This document shows, in pieces, positions 22,170 to 32,619 of a DNA stretch of 64,000 nt. The stretch comes from Rhabditoides inermis (taxonomy: Eukaryota; Nematoda; Chromadorea; Rhabditida; Rhabditidae). Numbering within the stretch: the first letter of the stretch is position 1; each line of letters starts with the position of its first letter. Where the stretch lies: the NCBI GenBank assembly GCA_963966185.1, contig CAWZYM010000405.1:539501-603500 (forward strand), read 5' to 3'. Position numbers and translations under genes: made by a program. The notes under the pieces are model-generated. The model was given only the letters and a program-made list of their open reading frames with translations. It was not told where the DNA came from and did no database searches.

Positions 22170-23222
22170 TCATTCGTTCTAGGGGAACGACGGCAACTTA
22201 TTCTCTTTGTTCCAGAAACGGATGCAACTTATTCTATTTGCTCCAGGAACGGTTAAAACGTATTCCATTGTTCCATAAACATTTGCAACATATTACATCG
22301 TTCCAGAAACAGTTGAAACGTACTCATTCATTCTAGGGAAACGACTGCAACTTATTCTATTTGTTTCAGGAACGGTTACAACGTATTCCATTTTTCCATA
22401 AACAGTTGCAACGTAATCTATCGTTCGAGAAACAGTTGCAACGTACTCATTCGTTCTAGGGGAACTACTGCAACTTCTATTTGTTCCAGGAACGGATGCA
22501 ACTTATTCTATTCGTTTCAGGAACGGTTAAAACGTATTCCATTGTTCCATAAACAGTTGCAACGTATTCCATCGTTCGACAGTTGCAACGTACTCATTCA
22601 TTATAGGGTAACGACTGCAACTTATTATATTTGTTCCAGGAACGGATGCAACTTATTCTTTTCGTTCAAGGAACGGTTAAAACATATTACATCGTTCCAT
22701 AAACAGTTGCAACATACTCCATCGTTTCAGAAACAGTTGCAACGTACTCAATTGTTCTGGGGGAACGACTTTAATTCATTCTACTTGTTCCAGGAACGGA
22801 TGCAACTTATTCTATTCGTTCCAGGAACGGTTAAAACGTATGACATCGTTCTATGAACAGTTGCAACGTACTCATTCGTTCTAGGGGAACGACTGCAACT
22901 TATTCTATTTGTTCCAGGAACGGATGCAACTTATTCTATTAGTTCCAGAATGGTTAAAACATATTACATCGTTCCATAAACAGTTGCCACATACTCCATC
23001 GTTTCAGAAACAGTTGCAACGTACTCAATTGTTCTGGGGGAACGACTTCAATTCATTCTACTTGTTCCAGGAACGGATGTAACTTATGCTATTCGTTCCA
23101 GGAACGGTTAAAACGTATGACATCGTTCTATGAATAGTTGCAACGTACTCATTCGTTCTAGGGGAACGACTGCAACTTATTCTATTTGTTCCAGGAACGG
23201 ATGTTACTTATTCTATTTCTCT
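22170..23222. repeat. Complex satellite of degenerate monomers with higher-order structure
   Basis: A degenerate unit of roughly 30-40 bases built on GTTCCAGGAACGG-TGCAACTTATTCTATT is tandemly repeated. Larger blocks beginning CAACGTACTCATTCGTTCTAGGGGAACGAC recur about every 125-155 bases (near 22166, 22442, 22585, 22741, 22866, 23017, 23145). This gives a higher-order repeat. No coding content. Confidence 0.9.
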
Positions 23223-23466
23223 CACCGACTCACCGTATCCACTTGAGAGTCTTCGCGCGAGCCGGTCCATTCGACTACACGTGCAGTCGCGTAATGGGCG
23301 GCGGCTGCTGCTCACACAGACGGCAGACGGCCACGTCGACGACAACCCAACAGGTGCGTGTGTGTCCACCTCTCCCTGAAATGTGCATGTTCTGTTCCAC
23401 ATTCTATGAGATGCGCCAGTTTACTAGAATTATAGTCCCTCTCCCTCTCCCTTTCCCTCTCCCTCT

Positions 23467-23848
23467 CGTTCTCGTTCTCCTTCTCCTTCTCCTTCTCCTT
23501 CTCCTTCTCCTTCTCCTTCTCCTTCTCCTTCTCCTTCTCCTTCTCCTTCTCCTTCTCCTTCTCCTTCTCCTTCTCCTTCTCCTTCTCCTTCTCCTTCTCC
23601 TTCTCCTTCTCCTTCTCCTTCTCCTTCTCCTTCTCCTTCTCCTTCTCCTTCTCCTTCTCCTTCTCCTTCTCCTTCTCCTTCTCCTTCTCCTTCTCCTTCT
23701 CCTTCTCCTTCTCCTTCTCCTTCTCCTTCTCCTTCTCCTTCTCCTTCTCCTTCTCCTTCTCCTTCTCCTTCTCCTTCTCCTTCTCCTTCTCCTTCTCCTT
23801 CTCCTTCTCCTTCTCCTTCTCCTTCTCCTTCTCCTTCTCCTTCTCCCC
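23467..23848. repeat. (CTTCTC)n microsatellite, about 380 bp
   Basis: Pure CTTCTC hexamers grade on the right into an irregular CCCTCC/CTTCTC tract up to about 24000. The paralogous block at 31070-31245 has only the short irregular version, so this array expanded after the duplication. Long Leu-, Arg- or Glu-Lys-rich frames across it are artefacts. Confidence 0.98.
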
Positions 23849-24013
23849 CTCCCACTCCCCCTCCTTCTCCCCCTCCCCCTCCTTCTCCCCCTCCTTCTCC
23901 CCCTCCCCCTCCTTCTCCCCCTCCCTCTTCTTCTCCCCCTCCCTCCCTCTCTCTCCCACTCTCCCTTTCTCTCCCACTCTCCCTCTCCTTCTCTCTCCCT
24001 TTCCCGCACTCAC

Positions 24014-24192
24014 ATTCGGTCACACAATCTGCAGCTATGTGCTTCCGTCTTCGGCGCGCCATAACTGAGTGATAATCTTCCACCCGAGTGTAGAAGTTGG
24101 CTCCGTGATAGCCAGTGCCGAGTGAGCGGACTGCGGTCACTGGGATGAGCACGTTGATGCCAATCTGGCCAGCGTCAACCTCGTTCGTGAAT
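24014..24192 (-). pseudogene. Exon resembling the C-terminal part of methylmalonate-semialdehyde dehydrogenase (copy A)
   Basis: A 179-base exon with a TTGCAG acceptor (right) and GTGAGT donor (left) encodes FTNEVDAGQIGINVLIPV followed by GANFYTRVEDY. The first part matches the well-known ALDH6A1 segment (GQVGVNVPIPV...) and the second resembles its QFYTQIKT segment, but the catalytic parts of ALDH are absent nearby. An identical-length copy lies at 31257-31435. I interpret it as a gene fragment carried by the duplicated block. It could still be a working exon of an unknown gene. Confidence 0.5.
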
Positions 24193-24454
24193 CTGCAATG
24201 AAATGGATCATCTATCGATCTTTCTATCACCTCTCTCTATAGTGGCACATACCCTAGAATTTGACTACTTAATTGTTTTGTTGTGTTGTCTGATGCACTT
24301 GTCGATGATAATATGATAAATTTAGTGTTGTCTACTGTGTCGGCCGGCCGGCGAACGAAAAAAAGGGAACGGATCGACAGCAACACACTCACTATCTACG
24401 GTGAGCCGAAACCCTCGAAATCCAAGTCAACTATTCTCTCTCTCTCTCTCTCTC

Positions 24455-24489
<35 letters not shown>

Positions 24490-24987
24490 GCCTCCCCTCA
24501 CCTCGCTCTTGCAGTGACTGTGCGCGTCGGCGCTTTCTCTTCGGCGTGCTCCTTGACCCTCGCGCTTCCCTCGCCGAGTCTCGCTGCTCCGTCTCCCTCC
24601 TCCTCTCGTCAGTCGACGCGCCACAGCCAACCATCCGCAGTGCTCCGAGTACATGTCGAGGTGGGCTGCGATTTCTGAAATGTCAATGTGTTTGCTTTGC
24701 GTTTACGACTTTGACGATACTGTTTTCGCGTGGTCACCATTCCCTGAGTATCTCTCCCGCCCTCCCTTCTCACCGGATATGCAGCCCTCATCGACCGTGA
24801 ATGCGAGGTGGGCGGAGCAGCCGTCCGTCTTCGTCTGGAACAAAGAGATGATTGGACTGAACATGAACAGGACAGGCGAGTGGGAGGGGAGATGGTGGCA
24901 TGCGGTGCTCGGACACTCACCGACGAACGACTGCGGGCTCGGGCTAGGTGGGGTGAGCGGATAGTTCACCCCACTAGCCCCGAATCC

Positions 24988-25464
24988 CTAGACCCTGCTC
25001 CTGTTGGCGCCGGCACGCGTTCTGCGCGTGCGCGACGCCGCTCCGCCACTGGCTCCGTCACCCTGCCTCGACGCGCCGACCGGAATCGCGTCGGTAACTC
25101 GCTTCGCCGCGCGCTTCCTGTTCGGCTGCTGCGCACTCGGCTGCGAGGCCGCCCCGCTGGGGGTGCTGCAATGGTACATGGTTATTGACGTGCACTCCCC
25201 CACTCATACACTCTCTCTTCGGCATCCCACGTACCTCCTGCAACTCCGCGATGGTTGCGTGCGCGTCGGCAGATGGGCGGCGGCAGTGACAGCGCCGCTC
25301 TGTGTCGGCTCCTGCTCCACAAACTTGGGCGTTCCGTCGTTCAAACGGCGACGCTTGTTGCCGCGGCTTCCGCTCACAGCAGGGACGGGCAGAGGCGGAG
25401 GATGCGCCACGGCTGGCGGGGGGCTGTCGGGTCGCTGGGGCGTGTCCGCACCCGCCTGGGCTAG
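24988..25464 (-). CDS. Basic-tail repeat gene family, copy A, last two exons
   Basis: Exons 25464-25235 and 25165-24988 join in phase and end in TAG. The last exon encodes the tail TPSGAASQPSAQQPNRKRAA followed by many Arg residues (ends GANRSRV). The preceding exon is Pro/Ala-rich with GNKRRRLNDG, which looks like a nuclear localisation signal, and ends TQPSRSCRR. The same two-exon arrangement recurs at 36903, 42101 and about 47100. Further minus exons with good splice signals lie upstream (25835-25772; about 28412-28328; 28769-28530). They may belong to the same transcript. Function unknown; a nuclear, DNA- or RNA-binding protein is a guess from the charge. Confidence 0.55.
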
Positions 25465-25771
25465 CTGGGGAGTGTGGTCAACCGTGTTCATAAGCATCAC
25501 TCCATTCATACTCCCATCATAAGTGGGAATGGCTTAATTCGTGAGTCGAGTTTGAGTCGCAAATTACTATCGTATCGTTTAAGAAAATCAGGGGACGATG
25601 ATCGAGATTTAATCGACTCGATAAGAGGAATAATAGGATTGCTGAAAGCGAGAGAGCACTGGTAGTCAGTGTGATTCCAGTAATTCAGACGTGGCCAACT
25701 CGCCTATGACGAGAATGGAGGGAGCGCGCAGATCGGACAAGGCTGGAGCGGAGGCACGCTCTCTCTTACTC

Positions 25772-28769
25772 GAGTCACGCTGCGGGGTAGGCTTGTTGAT
25801 GTTGAAGTAGCACGAGGTGGAGACTGGAGACAGTACCTGCAACCACATGCGACCATACACATAAGCACCTCAACACACACCACTCTCTCCTTCGCCCGCT
25901 CCCTCCCTCCCTCCCTCTCCTGTCTCCTCACCTCGTTCAATGCCAACACCGGCAACGGCATTAGCACTCTGTTCGCGGTGAGCGGAGTGTTCCAACGGCG
26001 CCTCAATCAACCATTCGCCAATCAGTCATGATCCAATCGATACCTGATGGGCGTGTCCCGCGGGATGTCGCACTACCACTGCACGTCGAGCATGGCCGAG
26101 AGCATGGTTGAGCTTTCGGGCCCTCCTTGCTTGTTAGGGAGTGGGCTTCGGTGCGAGCTCTGGTGCTCCTTGAGCTTGTCGAACAGCCCGGCCATTGACG
26201 CGTCTTGTTCTGGTAGTTGACCAGCTCCATCTCGTAGTACGTCTGTGAGGGGTCAGACAGCATAGCTGGCTGGCTCCGCCCCCTCCTCGCTTGTCGCTGC
26301 GCTATGGAGACCTGGAGAGCGGTCGGTTCTCTCTGGGACCGCTCTCCCCTCTCTTTGTCTGATAAACCCTTCTCTCTTATCTAGTGTCTTGGGTATTGTG
26401 AGTGGGAGTGAGTTGGACCGTAGTGCAGTGGACCTGCCGAGCCGTGGCATATGAGCACGGCTCTGCCCGGTATAGGTCGGATTGGGAGGCTAGAGGGTGG
26501 ATGTGAGTGGGGTAAGCTCCAAGGATAATGGAGAGGTCTTATCCCCACTGTAACCTAGGTCTCTTGGTAGAACCTAGCACATTACACGTCAGTACGTCCA
26601 CGTCTCGCCAATCTGTGTCAATCCAGCATTTCAGCTGCGCGGCGCCCACTCACCTACGCCGTTCGTTCTCCTTGTTCCATCCACTGTTCTTTCCCGTCGA
26701 CGTGGCGTATGCGGACTCGCAGGTGCAGACAGAGATGGCGCGGCAGTCCGGCAGGCGATTGGCGCAGCACCAGGTGAGGCGTCGGCCAGGCGACGCGAGC
26801 CAGCGGCACCTGCGATACACGGGGTGAGTGGGAACGTTTCTGTTCCACCTTCGCTCCAGTAACAGCCACGACGTTGCAGGGGTGGCGATCGATGCGGGTG
26901 AGCAGAACTGGCAGCGGCGCGAGTCTGCGGACTGCAGCACGTGGACGAGTCGGCTCTCACGCTGCAAGGGTGAGTGAGTGAGTGAGTAATGTGAAAGACT
27001 CACTGTGGGGATGTGGAGCAGAAACGCTACGTGAGATCCCATCATCAGCAATGGCAGATGAGAGTGGGCGCCATCCAGAGTCTTTGAACGCGCCGCGTCG
27101 CTCATCTGTCTATTCTAAAATGAACACAACCATATTAGAAGCTGAAATTGAAGATTAGTCAATTTGTGTGTGGACTTGTGTATTGTTTGTAAGTGATTGC
27201 TCAGTGGTGCCACGCTACGTCACTACTTGCTCATCTATCATTGCTTTGTCACATGTAGACATTTATGTGGACGGCACTAACATAGAACGACTCCTTGTCC
27301 GCGCTCTCTTGCGAGAGTAATTAACCCCTATCCACAAACTGGGGGACGCGTCTGGTACCATGGAGTATGGTTCCTCTCGCGAGGCCAGATACTACAGTGG
27401 CATTCTACAGTGAAAAACCAGCATTCTACAGTTTAAAGAACAGCATTCTACAGTTAAAAGACCAGCATTCTACAGTAATAAGACTAGCTTCCTACAGTGG
27501 AGGAGGACGGACAGACAAAAGGGAGGACGGACGGGGACGGACGGGGACGGACAAAAGACGGACACAATAACACCAGCTTTCTACAGTAGAAATCCAGCAT
27601 TCTACAGTCAAACCCCAGCTATCTACAGTGAAACCCCAGCTACCTACAGTGAAACCCCAGCATTCTACTTTGTTTAAATAATAAAAAAAAACCAGTGCAA
27701 GACGGGAAGGGAAGACGCGCACAGATGCGCCAACAGGGAGAGAATCTGAAAACAGAGATACGGTTAATATGAAACACATAACAACGGATTCGCTCGCTCG
27801 CTCCCCACTAGATTTCAGAGTTGCACACAGTTTTCACTCTCGGAAATGATTCACTATTTCATAGGAAAACGTTTTGTTTTGTAGGTGTTTCTAGCTGAGT
27901 GAGACGTTTCCAATCGAATTTTGATTTGATTTGACTTTGAATTAGTACTGACCGCTACTCGAAAGTGGATGAACGTTTGATTGACAATGTGTATTTAGGG
28001 CGAGTGGAGATCGAAAGGTGACCCAGTTGGGAAGAGAGGGACGTCCCTGGTCAGAGCGCGAGGTGATAAATCAAAGAAGGTGTGTTTGTACGCTCTTATC
28101 TTGTACCACAATAGATCTGTTTCATCCATTGTTTTGCGAATTTCCAGTCTCACTAATCAACTGTCACTCCTTCAATTTACCATCTTTGGTTGGGCTGGGC
28201 GCAATGTTTTGTCTAGTGCAAGTTTTTGATCAAAAATTCACATCGATGACTTATACTCATTCACTTATTGATTTCACGTTTCTATCACATTTCACTGCCC
28301 CTATTCCCCGCCTCCCTCCTCACCTCGCAGATTCCTTCGATCGGACGCGGCTTTGCCGCTCCCGGCTGGTCGTGCCCCTGCCACGATCCCCCAGTCACCA
28401 CATCTAGAGAGAACATCATTATCTACGAGACTCTTTTCCACCTTCTCCTACTTCTCCCTCTCCCCTATACCCCCCCCCCTCTCTCTCTCTCCCTCTCTCT
28501 CTCTCTCTTCCTCTCCATCCACTCACCCATGATTGGGCAGCCGGGTCGAGAGGAGTGTGTCTGCCAACGCAGACACACTCCCGCGTCCGCACACCGCTGT
28601 GCGGAGGGAACGCTCGGTGGCAGAGAGGCGCGGGGTGGAGGAGTGTGGAGCGAGGGCGAGTCTAGAACGCCTCCTCCGACTCCCGTGCCCTTCTCCACCA
28701 GGCTGCTATCGCCTTCTCGCCGAATGCGAGTGACACGCCAGCGCAGCAGCCGCACACGGGAGGGTTCCT
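25772..28769 (-). CDS. Candidate upstream exons of family copy A (unknown product)
   Basis: The most convincing exons are 28769-about 28530 (starts EPSRVRLLRWRV, ends at a GTGAGT donor after CCAATCATGG) and about 28412-28328 (VVTGGSWQGHDQPGAAKP...EGICE, donor GTGAGG), which join in matching phase. Exon 25835-25772 (VLSPVSTSCYFNINKPTPQR) also has both splice sites. The peptides are low-complexity and match no family I know. Between them lie unassigned stretches (25900-28300) with several open segments that I could not chain. Confidence 0.35.
27390..27670. repeat. Degenerate tandem repeat carrying CTACAGT
   Basis: About nine copies of a unit of roughly 20-22 bases, such as AACCCCAGCATTCTACAGTG, are interrupted near 27500-27560 by a GGACGGAC-rich tract. 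The core CTACAGT also occurs many times in the GMP reductase introns, so the word is common in this genome. Confidence 0.85.
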
Positions 28770-29732
28770 GAAACAACAGTCGATTATTCCACTGTTCTCT
28801 CCTCTTTCTCTCCTTCTCCCTTCTTTTCTCTCCTCCTTCCCCACTCACTCTCTCGAATCCCGTGCGATCGTCGGTGGAACGCAACCAGCACAGCCGAGAC
28901 CTCGCTGGGGGAGCACACATGACAACCACGCCGACACTAAAAAGACGTCTCCATTCATCATCTCTCTTCCCCTGTCTCCTCTGTTTCTCACTGGCAGTGA
29001 GTGCACTGTCAGTTGTCTGGCTCTTTTCAATGCAATCAAAACAATGCGTTTTCATTTATGATGTTAACATTTTTGATTTAGTTTGATGATTCAAATGGAT
29101 TCAGTTGGATTCTTCCGTGTTTATCGTCCTTTCACGAAGATATGGTGTTTTCCGGAAACTAGCGTGATGTAAGCCTCGCCTCACCTCGCTCGCTCGCCTC
29201 ATGCCTATTCGCTTCGCAAAATCTCTCTTTTCTTAGAAACTGTTATGTAATTTGCCATTCAGTTCCGTGTTTTAAATGTTGATATAAAATGTGCAATTTA
29301 TATTGTTTAGAGCTAGTGACGGAGAAGTGTCTGCGCTGCGCAGGCCCGCTAAGATGGTGGTCATCTTCCACCTCACCACCAATCGATCGGTGAGCCACAG
29401 TTTGATTTGACATTGTTTCGTGTTTTGTTCTTCATTCTGTGGGGTAAGATTTGATTGTTGATGATTTGCTAGTTTCAGTCGTGTGTTCCGTGTTGGATGA
29501 CAACACACGGCAGGCTGGCGACGGCCACACGGCAGACACGAACAGGTGAGCTGAGCTTGTGTGTTGTAATGTAGGATTGACGTGTGTGTGTGCATTCAGG
29601 TGGGAGAAAAGCGGCCACCGGCGAGAGAAGGGCTACCATCACTGCCTGTCGTCTGGGACATGACGGGTGAGACGTGGGTTGGTAGTCGATGATTGTATGT
29701 GGTGGATGTGGAATGGACATGGTGTTTTGCAG

Positions 29733-30128
29733 TGGCGCGCGTGGCTCGGCCTGCCCTCGCACTTCTGCGAACCGGAGTGTGGCGTATGTGGTCGAAGAAG
29801 GGAGGGGGAGCAAGGACGCTGTGGCCGCCGCAGCAGAACAACCCCAAGTGAGCGGATTGATTTTTAATTGGTTATCGATTGATTGCAGCGTTCTGGAAGA
29901 GCGACGACAAGCATGTGTGTGGGATTGTGGGACTTTGTTTCGATCCGACACGAAAACAGGTGGGTATTGATTGATTATCGATTAGTTGATTGGTTGGAGG
30001 ATGCGGAGACGAGGGAGTCGAAGCAGATTAAGGTATGGAGTGTGGATGAAGAGATTGGGGAGATGGTGTCTTGTATCAGGCTGGTGCTGGATGTGACAGA
30101 GTGGGAGAGAGAGCGACGGCCGACCGTG
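29733..30128 (+). pseudogene. Exons resembling the eIF4E C-terminal half (plus strand)
   Basis: Three exons chain in phase: 29733-29847, 29889-29959, 30000-30128. The second and third carry FWKSDDKHVCGIVGLCFDP and KQIKVWSVDEEIGE, which resemble the eIF4E strand pair around VCGAVVNVR and GDKIAIWT. The first (WRAWLGLPSHFC, then Arg-rich) does not resemble eIF4E. No cap-binding Trp exons could be chained upstream, and the nearest candidate exon (about 29600-29668) hits a stop in the needed frame. So this is a fragment or pseudogene of a 4E-type cap-binding protein. Confidence 0.45.
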
Positions 30129-30174
30129 GTGAGCAATCGATATTCACGCAGATACTCTTGTCTAATAACCTTCA

Positions 30175-30712
30175 TATCCATAACTACTTTTGTATTCTTA
30201 GTTTTGTGTACTTGACTTGCCATTTCGAATGTTCTCGTGTTCAAGTGTCAGTCGTGCCACTCACCCAGTGTCTTGTAGGTCCGATGTGACCGATCGGCGC
30301 GGTCGAGCCGCAGCCGGATCGCCTCCGCTGCGTGCTGCTGTCACCCCTACTTCCTTTTCGAACGCAGACTCGTCCGTTCGGCTCATCAGGCACATGGAGG
30401 TGAGGCATCTGAAATGATATCCACAACTACTTTTGTATTGTTAGTTTTGTGTACTTGACCTGCCATTTCGAATGTTCTCGTGTTCAAGTGTCAGTCGTGC
30501 CCCTCACCTTGTGTGTGTTCAGTCGTCGCGTGTGCCGATCAGACGCGGGCCTAGCCGCCGCCGGATCGCCACTGTGTCGGCTTCTCGCCCTCCCCCACTC
30601 GGCCGCTCGGGCACTCGCTGGCCGTGATGCGTCCGTCTAGAAGAGCCGGCTGCTTGTCCTCTACTGCCCGGGTGCGAGCGAGTCCATGCGCGGTGAGACA
30701 TCTGAAATGCCA
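30175..30712. repeat. Tandemly duplicated exon-bearing unit (two copies)
   Basis: The sequence around TTGCCATTTCGAATGTTCTC and CAAGTGTCAGTCGTGCC at 30205-30258 recurs at about 30450-30510. The following GC-rich segments (about 30280-30400 and 30530-30690) align loosely. On the minus strand each has a TTTCAG acceptor followed by ATG-YCT-CAC and a GTGAG donor, encoding different Arg/Ser-rich peptides. It looks like a tandem exon duplication whose copies have diverged. Confidence 0.6.
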
Positions 30713-31256
30713 CTCACTACATGCGCTTTCCTCTCTAGCGCTTTGCTCACTTGACAATCTATACCATTTGATCATGTGTAAATATCTCAAGTTGCATGCT
30801 AGGGTAGTCTAGGGTCGCCTCGACTCACTACCATATCGATCATGCCCGCCGCCTCTCACCGACTCACCGTATCCACTTGAGAGTCCTCGCGCGAGCCGGC
30901 CCATTCGACTACACGTGCAGTCGCGTAATGGGCGGCGGCTGCTGCTCACACAGACGGCAGACGGTCTCGTCGACGACAACCCAACAGGTGCGTGTGCGTC
31001 CACCTCTTCCTGAAATGTGCATGTTCTGTTCCACATTCTATGAGATGCGCTAGTTTACTAGAATTATAGTCCCTCTCCCTCTCCCTCTCCCTCTCCCTTT
31101 CCCTCTCCCTCTCCCTCTCCCTCTCCCTCTCCTTCTCCTTCTCCCTCTCCTTCTCCCCCTCCCTCTCCTTCTCCCCCTCCCTCTCCTTCTCCCCTCCCTC
31201 CCCCTCTCTCTCTCTCCCACTCTCCCTCTCCTTCTCTCTCCCTTTCCCGCACTCAC

Positions 31257-31435
31257 ATTCGGTCACACAATCTGCAGCTATGCGCTTCCGTCTTCGGCGC
31301 GCCAGTACTGAGTGATAATCTTCCACCCGAGTGTAGAAGTTGGCTCCGTGATAGCCAGTGCCGAGTGAGCGGACTGCGGTCACTGGGATGAGCACGTTGA
31401 TGCCAATCTGGCCAGCGTCAACCTTGTTCGTGAAT
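31257..31435 (-). pseudogene. Exon resembling methylmalonate-semialdehyde dehydrogenase (copy B)
   Basis: This is the second copy of the 179-base exon at 24014-24192, with the same acceptor, donor and frame and only scattered substitutions (for example NKVDAGQ for NEVDAGQ). It lies in a block, 30843-31957, that is paralogous to 23218-24700. The flanking CT-rich tract is short here. Confidence 0.5.
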
Positions 31436-31675
31436 CTGCAATGAAATGGATCATCTATCGATCTTTCTATCACCTCTCTCTATAGTGGCACATACACTAG
31501 AATTTGACTACTTGATTGTTTTGTTGTGTTGTCTGATGCACTTGTCGATGATAATATGATAAATTTAGTGTTGTCTACTGTGTCGGCCGGCCGGCGAACG
31601 AAAAAAAAGGGAACGGATCGGCAGCAACACACTCACTATCTACGGTGAGCCGAAACCCACGCAATCCACGTCAAC

Positions 31676-31678
<3 letters not shown>

Positions 31679-31722
<44 letters not shown>
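31679..31722. repeat. (CT)n array; one of many in this window
   Basis: A pure CT array. Similar tracts lie at 24435-24485, 37561-37600, 42760-42796, 48393-48441, 49209-49265, 52051-52155 (as GA), 55565-55604 (GA) and 56538-56581 (GA). They sit almost always within introns of the mosaic genes. SLSLSL or EREREK frames over them are artefacts. Confidence 0.97.
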
Positions 31723-31727
<5 letters not shown>

Positions 31728-32619
31728 GCCTCCCCTCACCTCGCTTGTCCTCTTGCAGTGATTGTGCACGTCGGCGCTTTCTCTTCTGCGTGCTCTTTGA
31801 CCCTCGCGCTTCTCTCGCCGAGCCTCGCTGCTCCGTCTCCCTCCTCCTCTCGTCAGTCGACGCGCCACAGCCAACCATCCGCAGTGCTCCGAGTACATGT
31901 CGAGGTGGGCTGCGATTTCTGAAATGTCAATGTGTTTGCTTTGCGTTTACGACTTTTCTCAATTCACATTCCGTATTCACTCGTTATTGAATGTTTCAAA
32001 TAACATAATCAATAAAGGTGGACACACTTTACTAGTATTACCCACGTGTTTACCATGTCTCGTGCCCCATACACGCCGTCCACCCTCCACTCACTGTCTG
32101 TCTGTCCAGATGCGTCTGTGGCGGTCGATGGTCGACCCGTGTCGCTTCGGCTGGCTCGCAGCTCTCGCTCTCTCGCACGCTGCCTCACAGGTGCTCATCT
32201 TCCCTGCTCGTCGATCTCGTCTCGTCTTTCCTCCGCTGCGGAGTGGTACGTGTTTCTGAAAATAGTACATACGTTATTATTTTGTGCGTTTCTGTCACTC
32301 TTTACTCCCCCACTTTATGATGAACACTGCCGTTGTGGGTTGTGCATTTTCGTTTCAAATTGGTGTGCACAGTTGCAATAATAATAATAATGTATTTATT
32401 CATAATCAGAAATCACAAAATCACAACACACAGCATCCAACAAACTAACGGTCAGACCCGTGAGTAGGGACAAAGTGAAGACTGTGACAGAGCCCATTGG
32501 CACCCATACGAGCGCATAGAATGGGTTGTCATCTCAAACACAGACACAGAAACTACTTCAACCGTCCAGAACAGAAAGGAATCAAACTCGGGCTACCTAG
32601 TCGCCTGAGAGCAATCAAT

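Noticed and set aside
22170..23222. CRISPR-like array
   Set aside because: Monomers are degenerate and contiguous with no unique spacers, and the genome is eukaryotic.
23295..23354. Plus-strand start MGGGCCSHRRQ as a lipid-modified signalling protein
   Set aside because: The minus strand has better splice signals over the same block, and no downstream plus exon could be chained.
21559..24064. Long SPSPSP, EGEGEG, RGRGRG, LLLLLL and EKEKEK frames
   Set aside because: They are hexanucleotide arrays open in every frame. No splice or start context supports translation.
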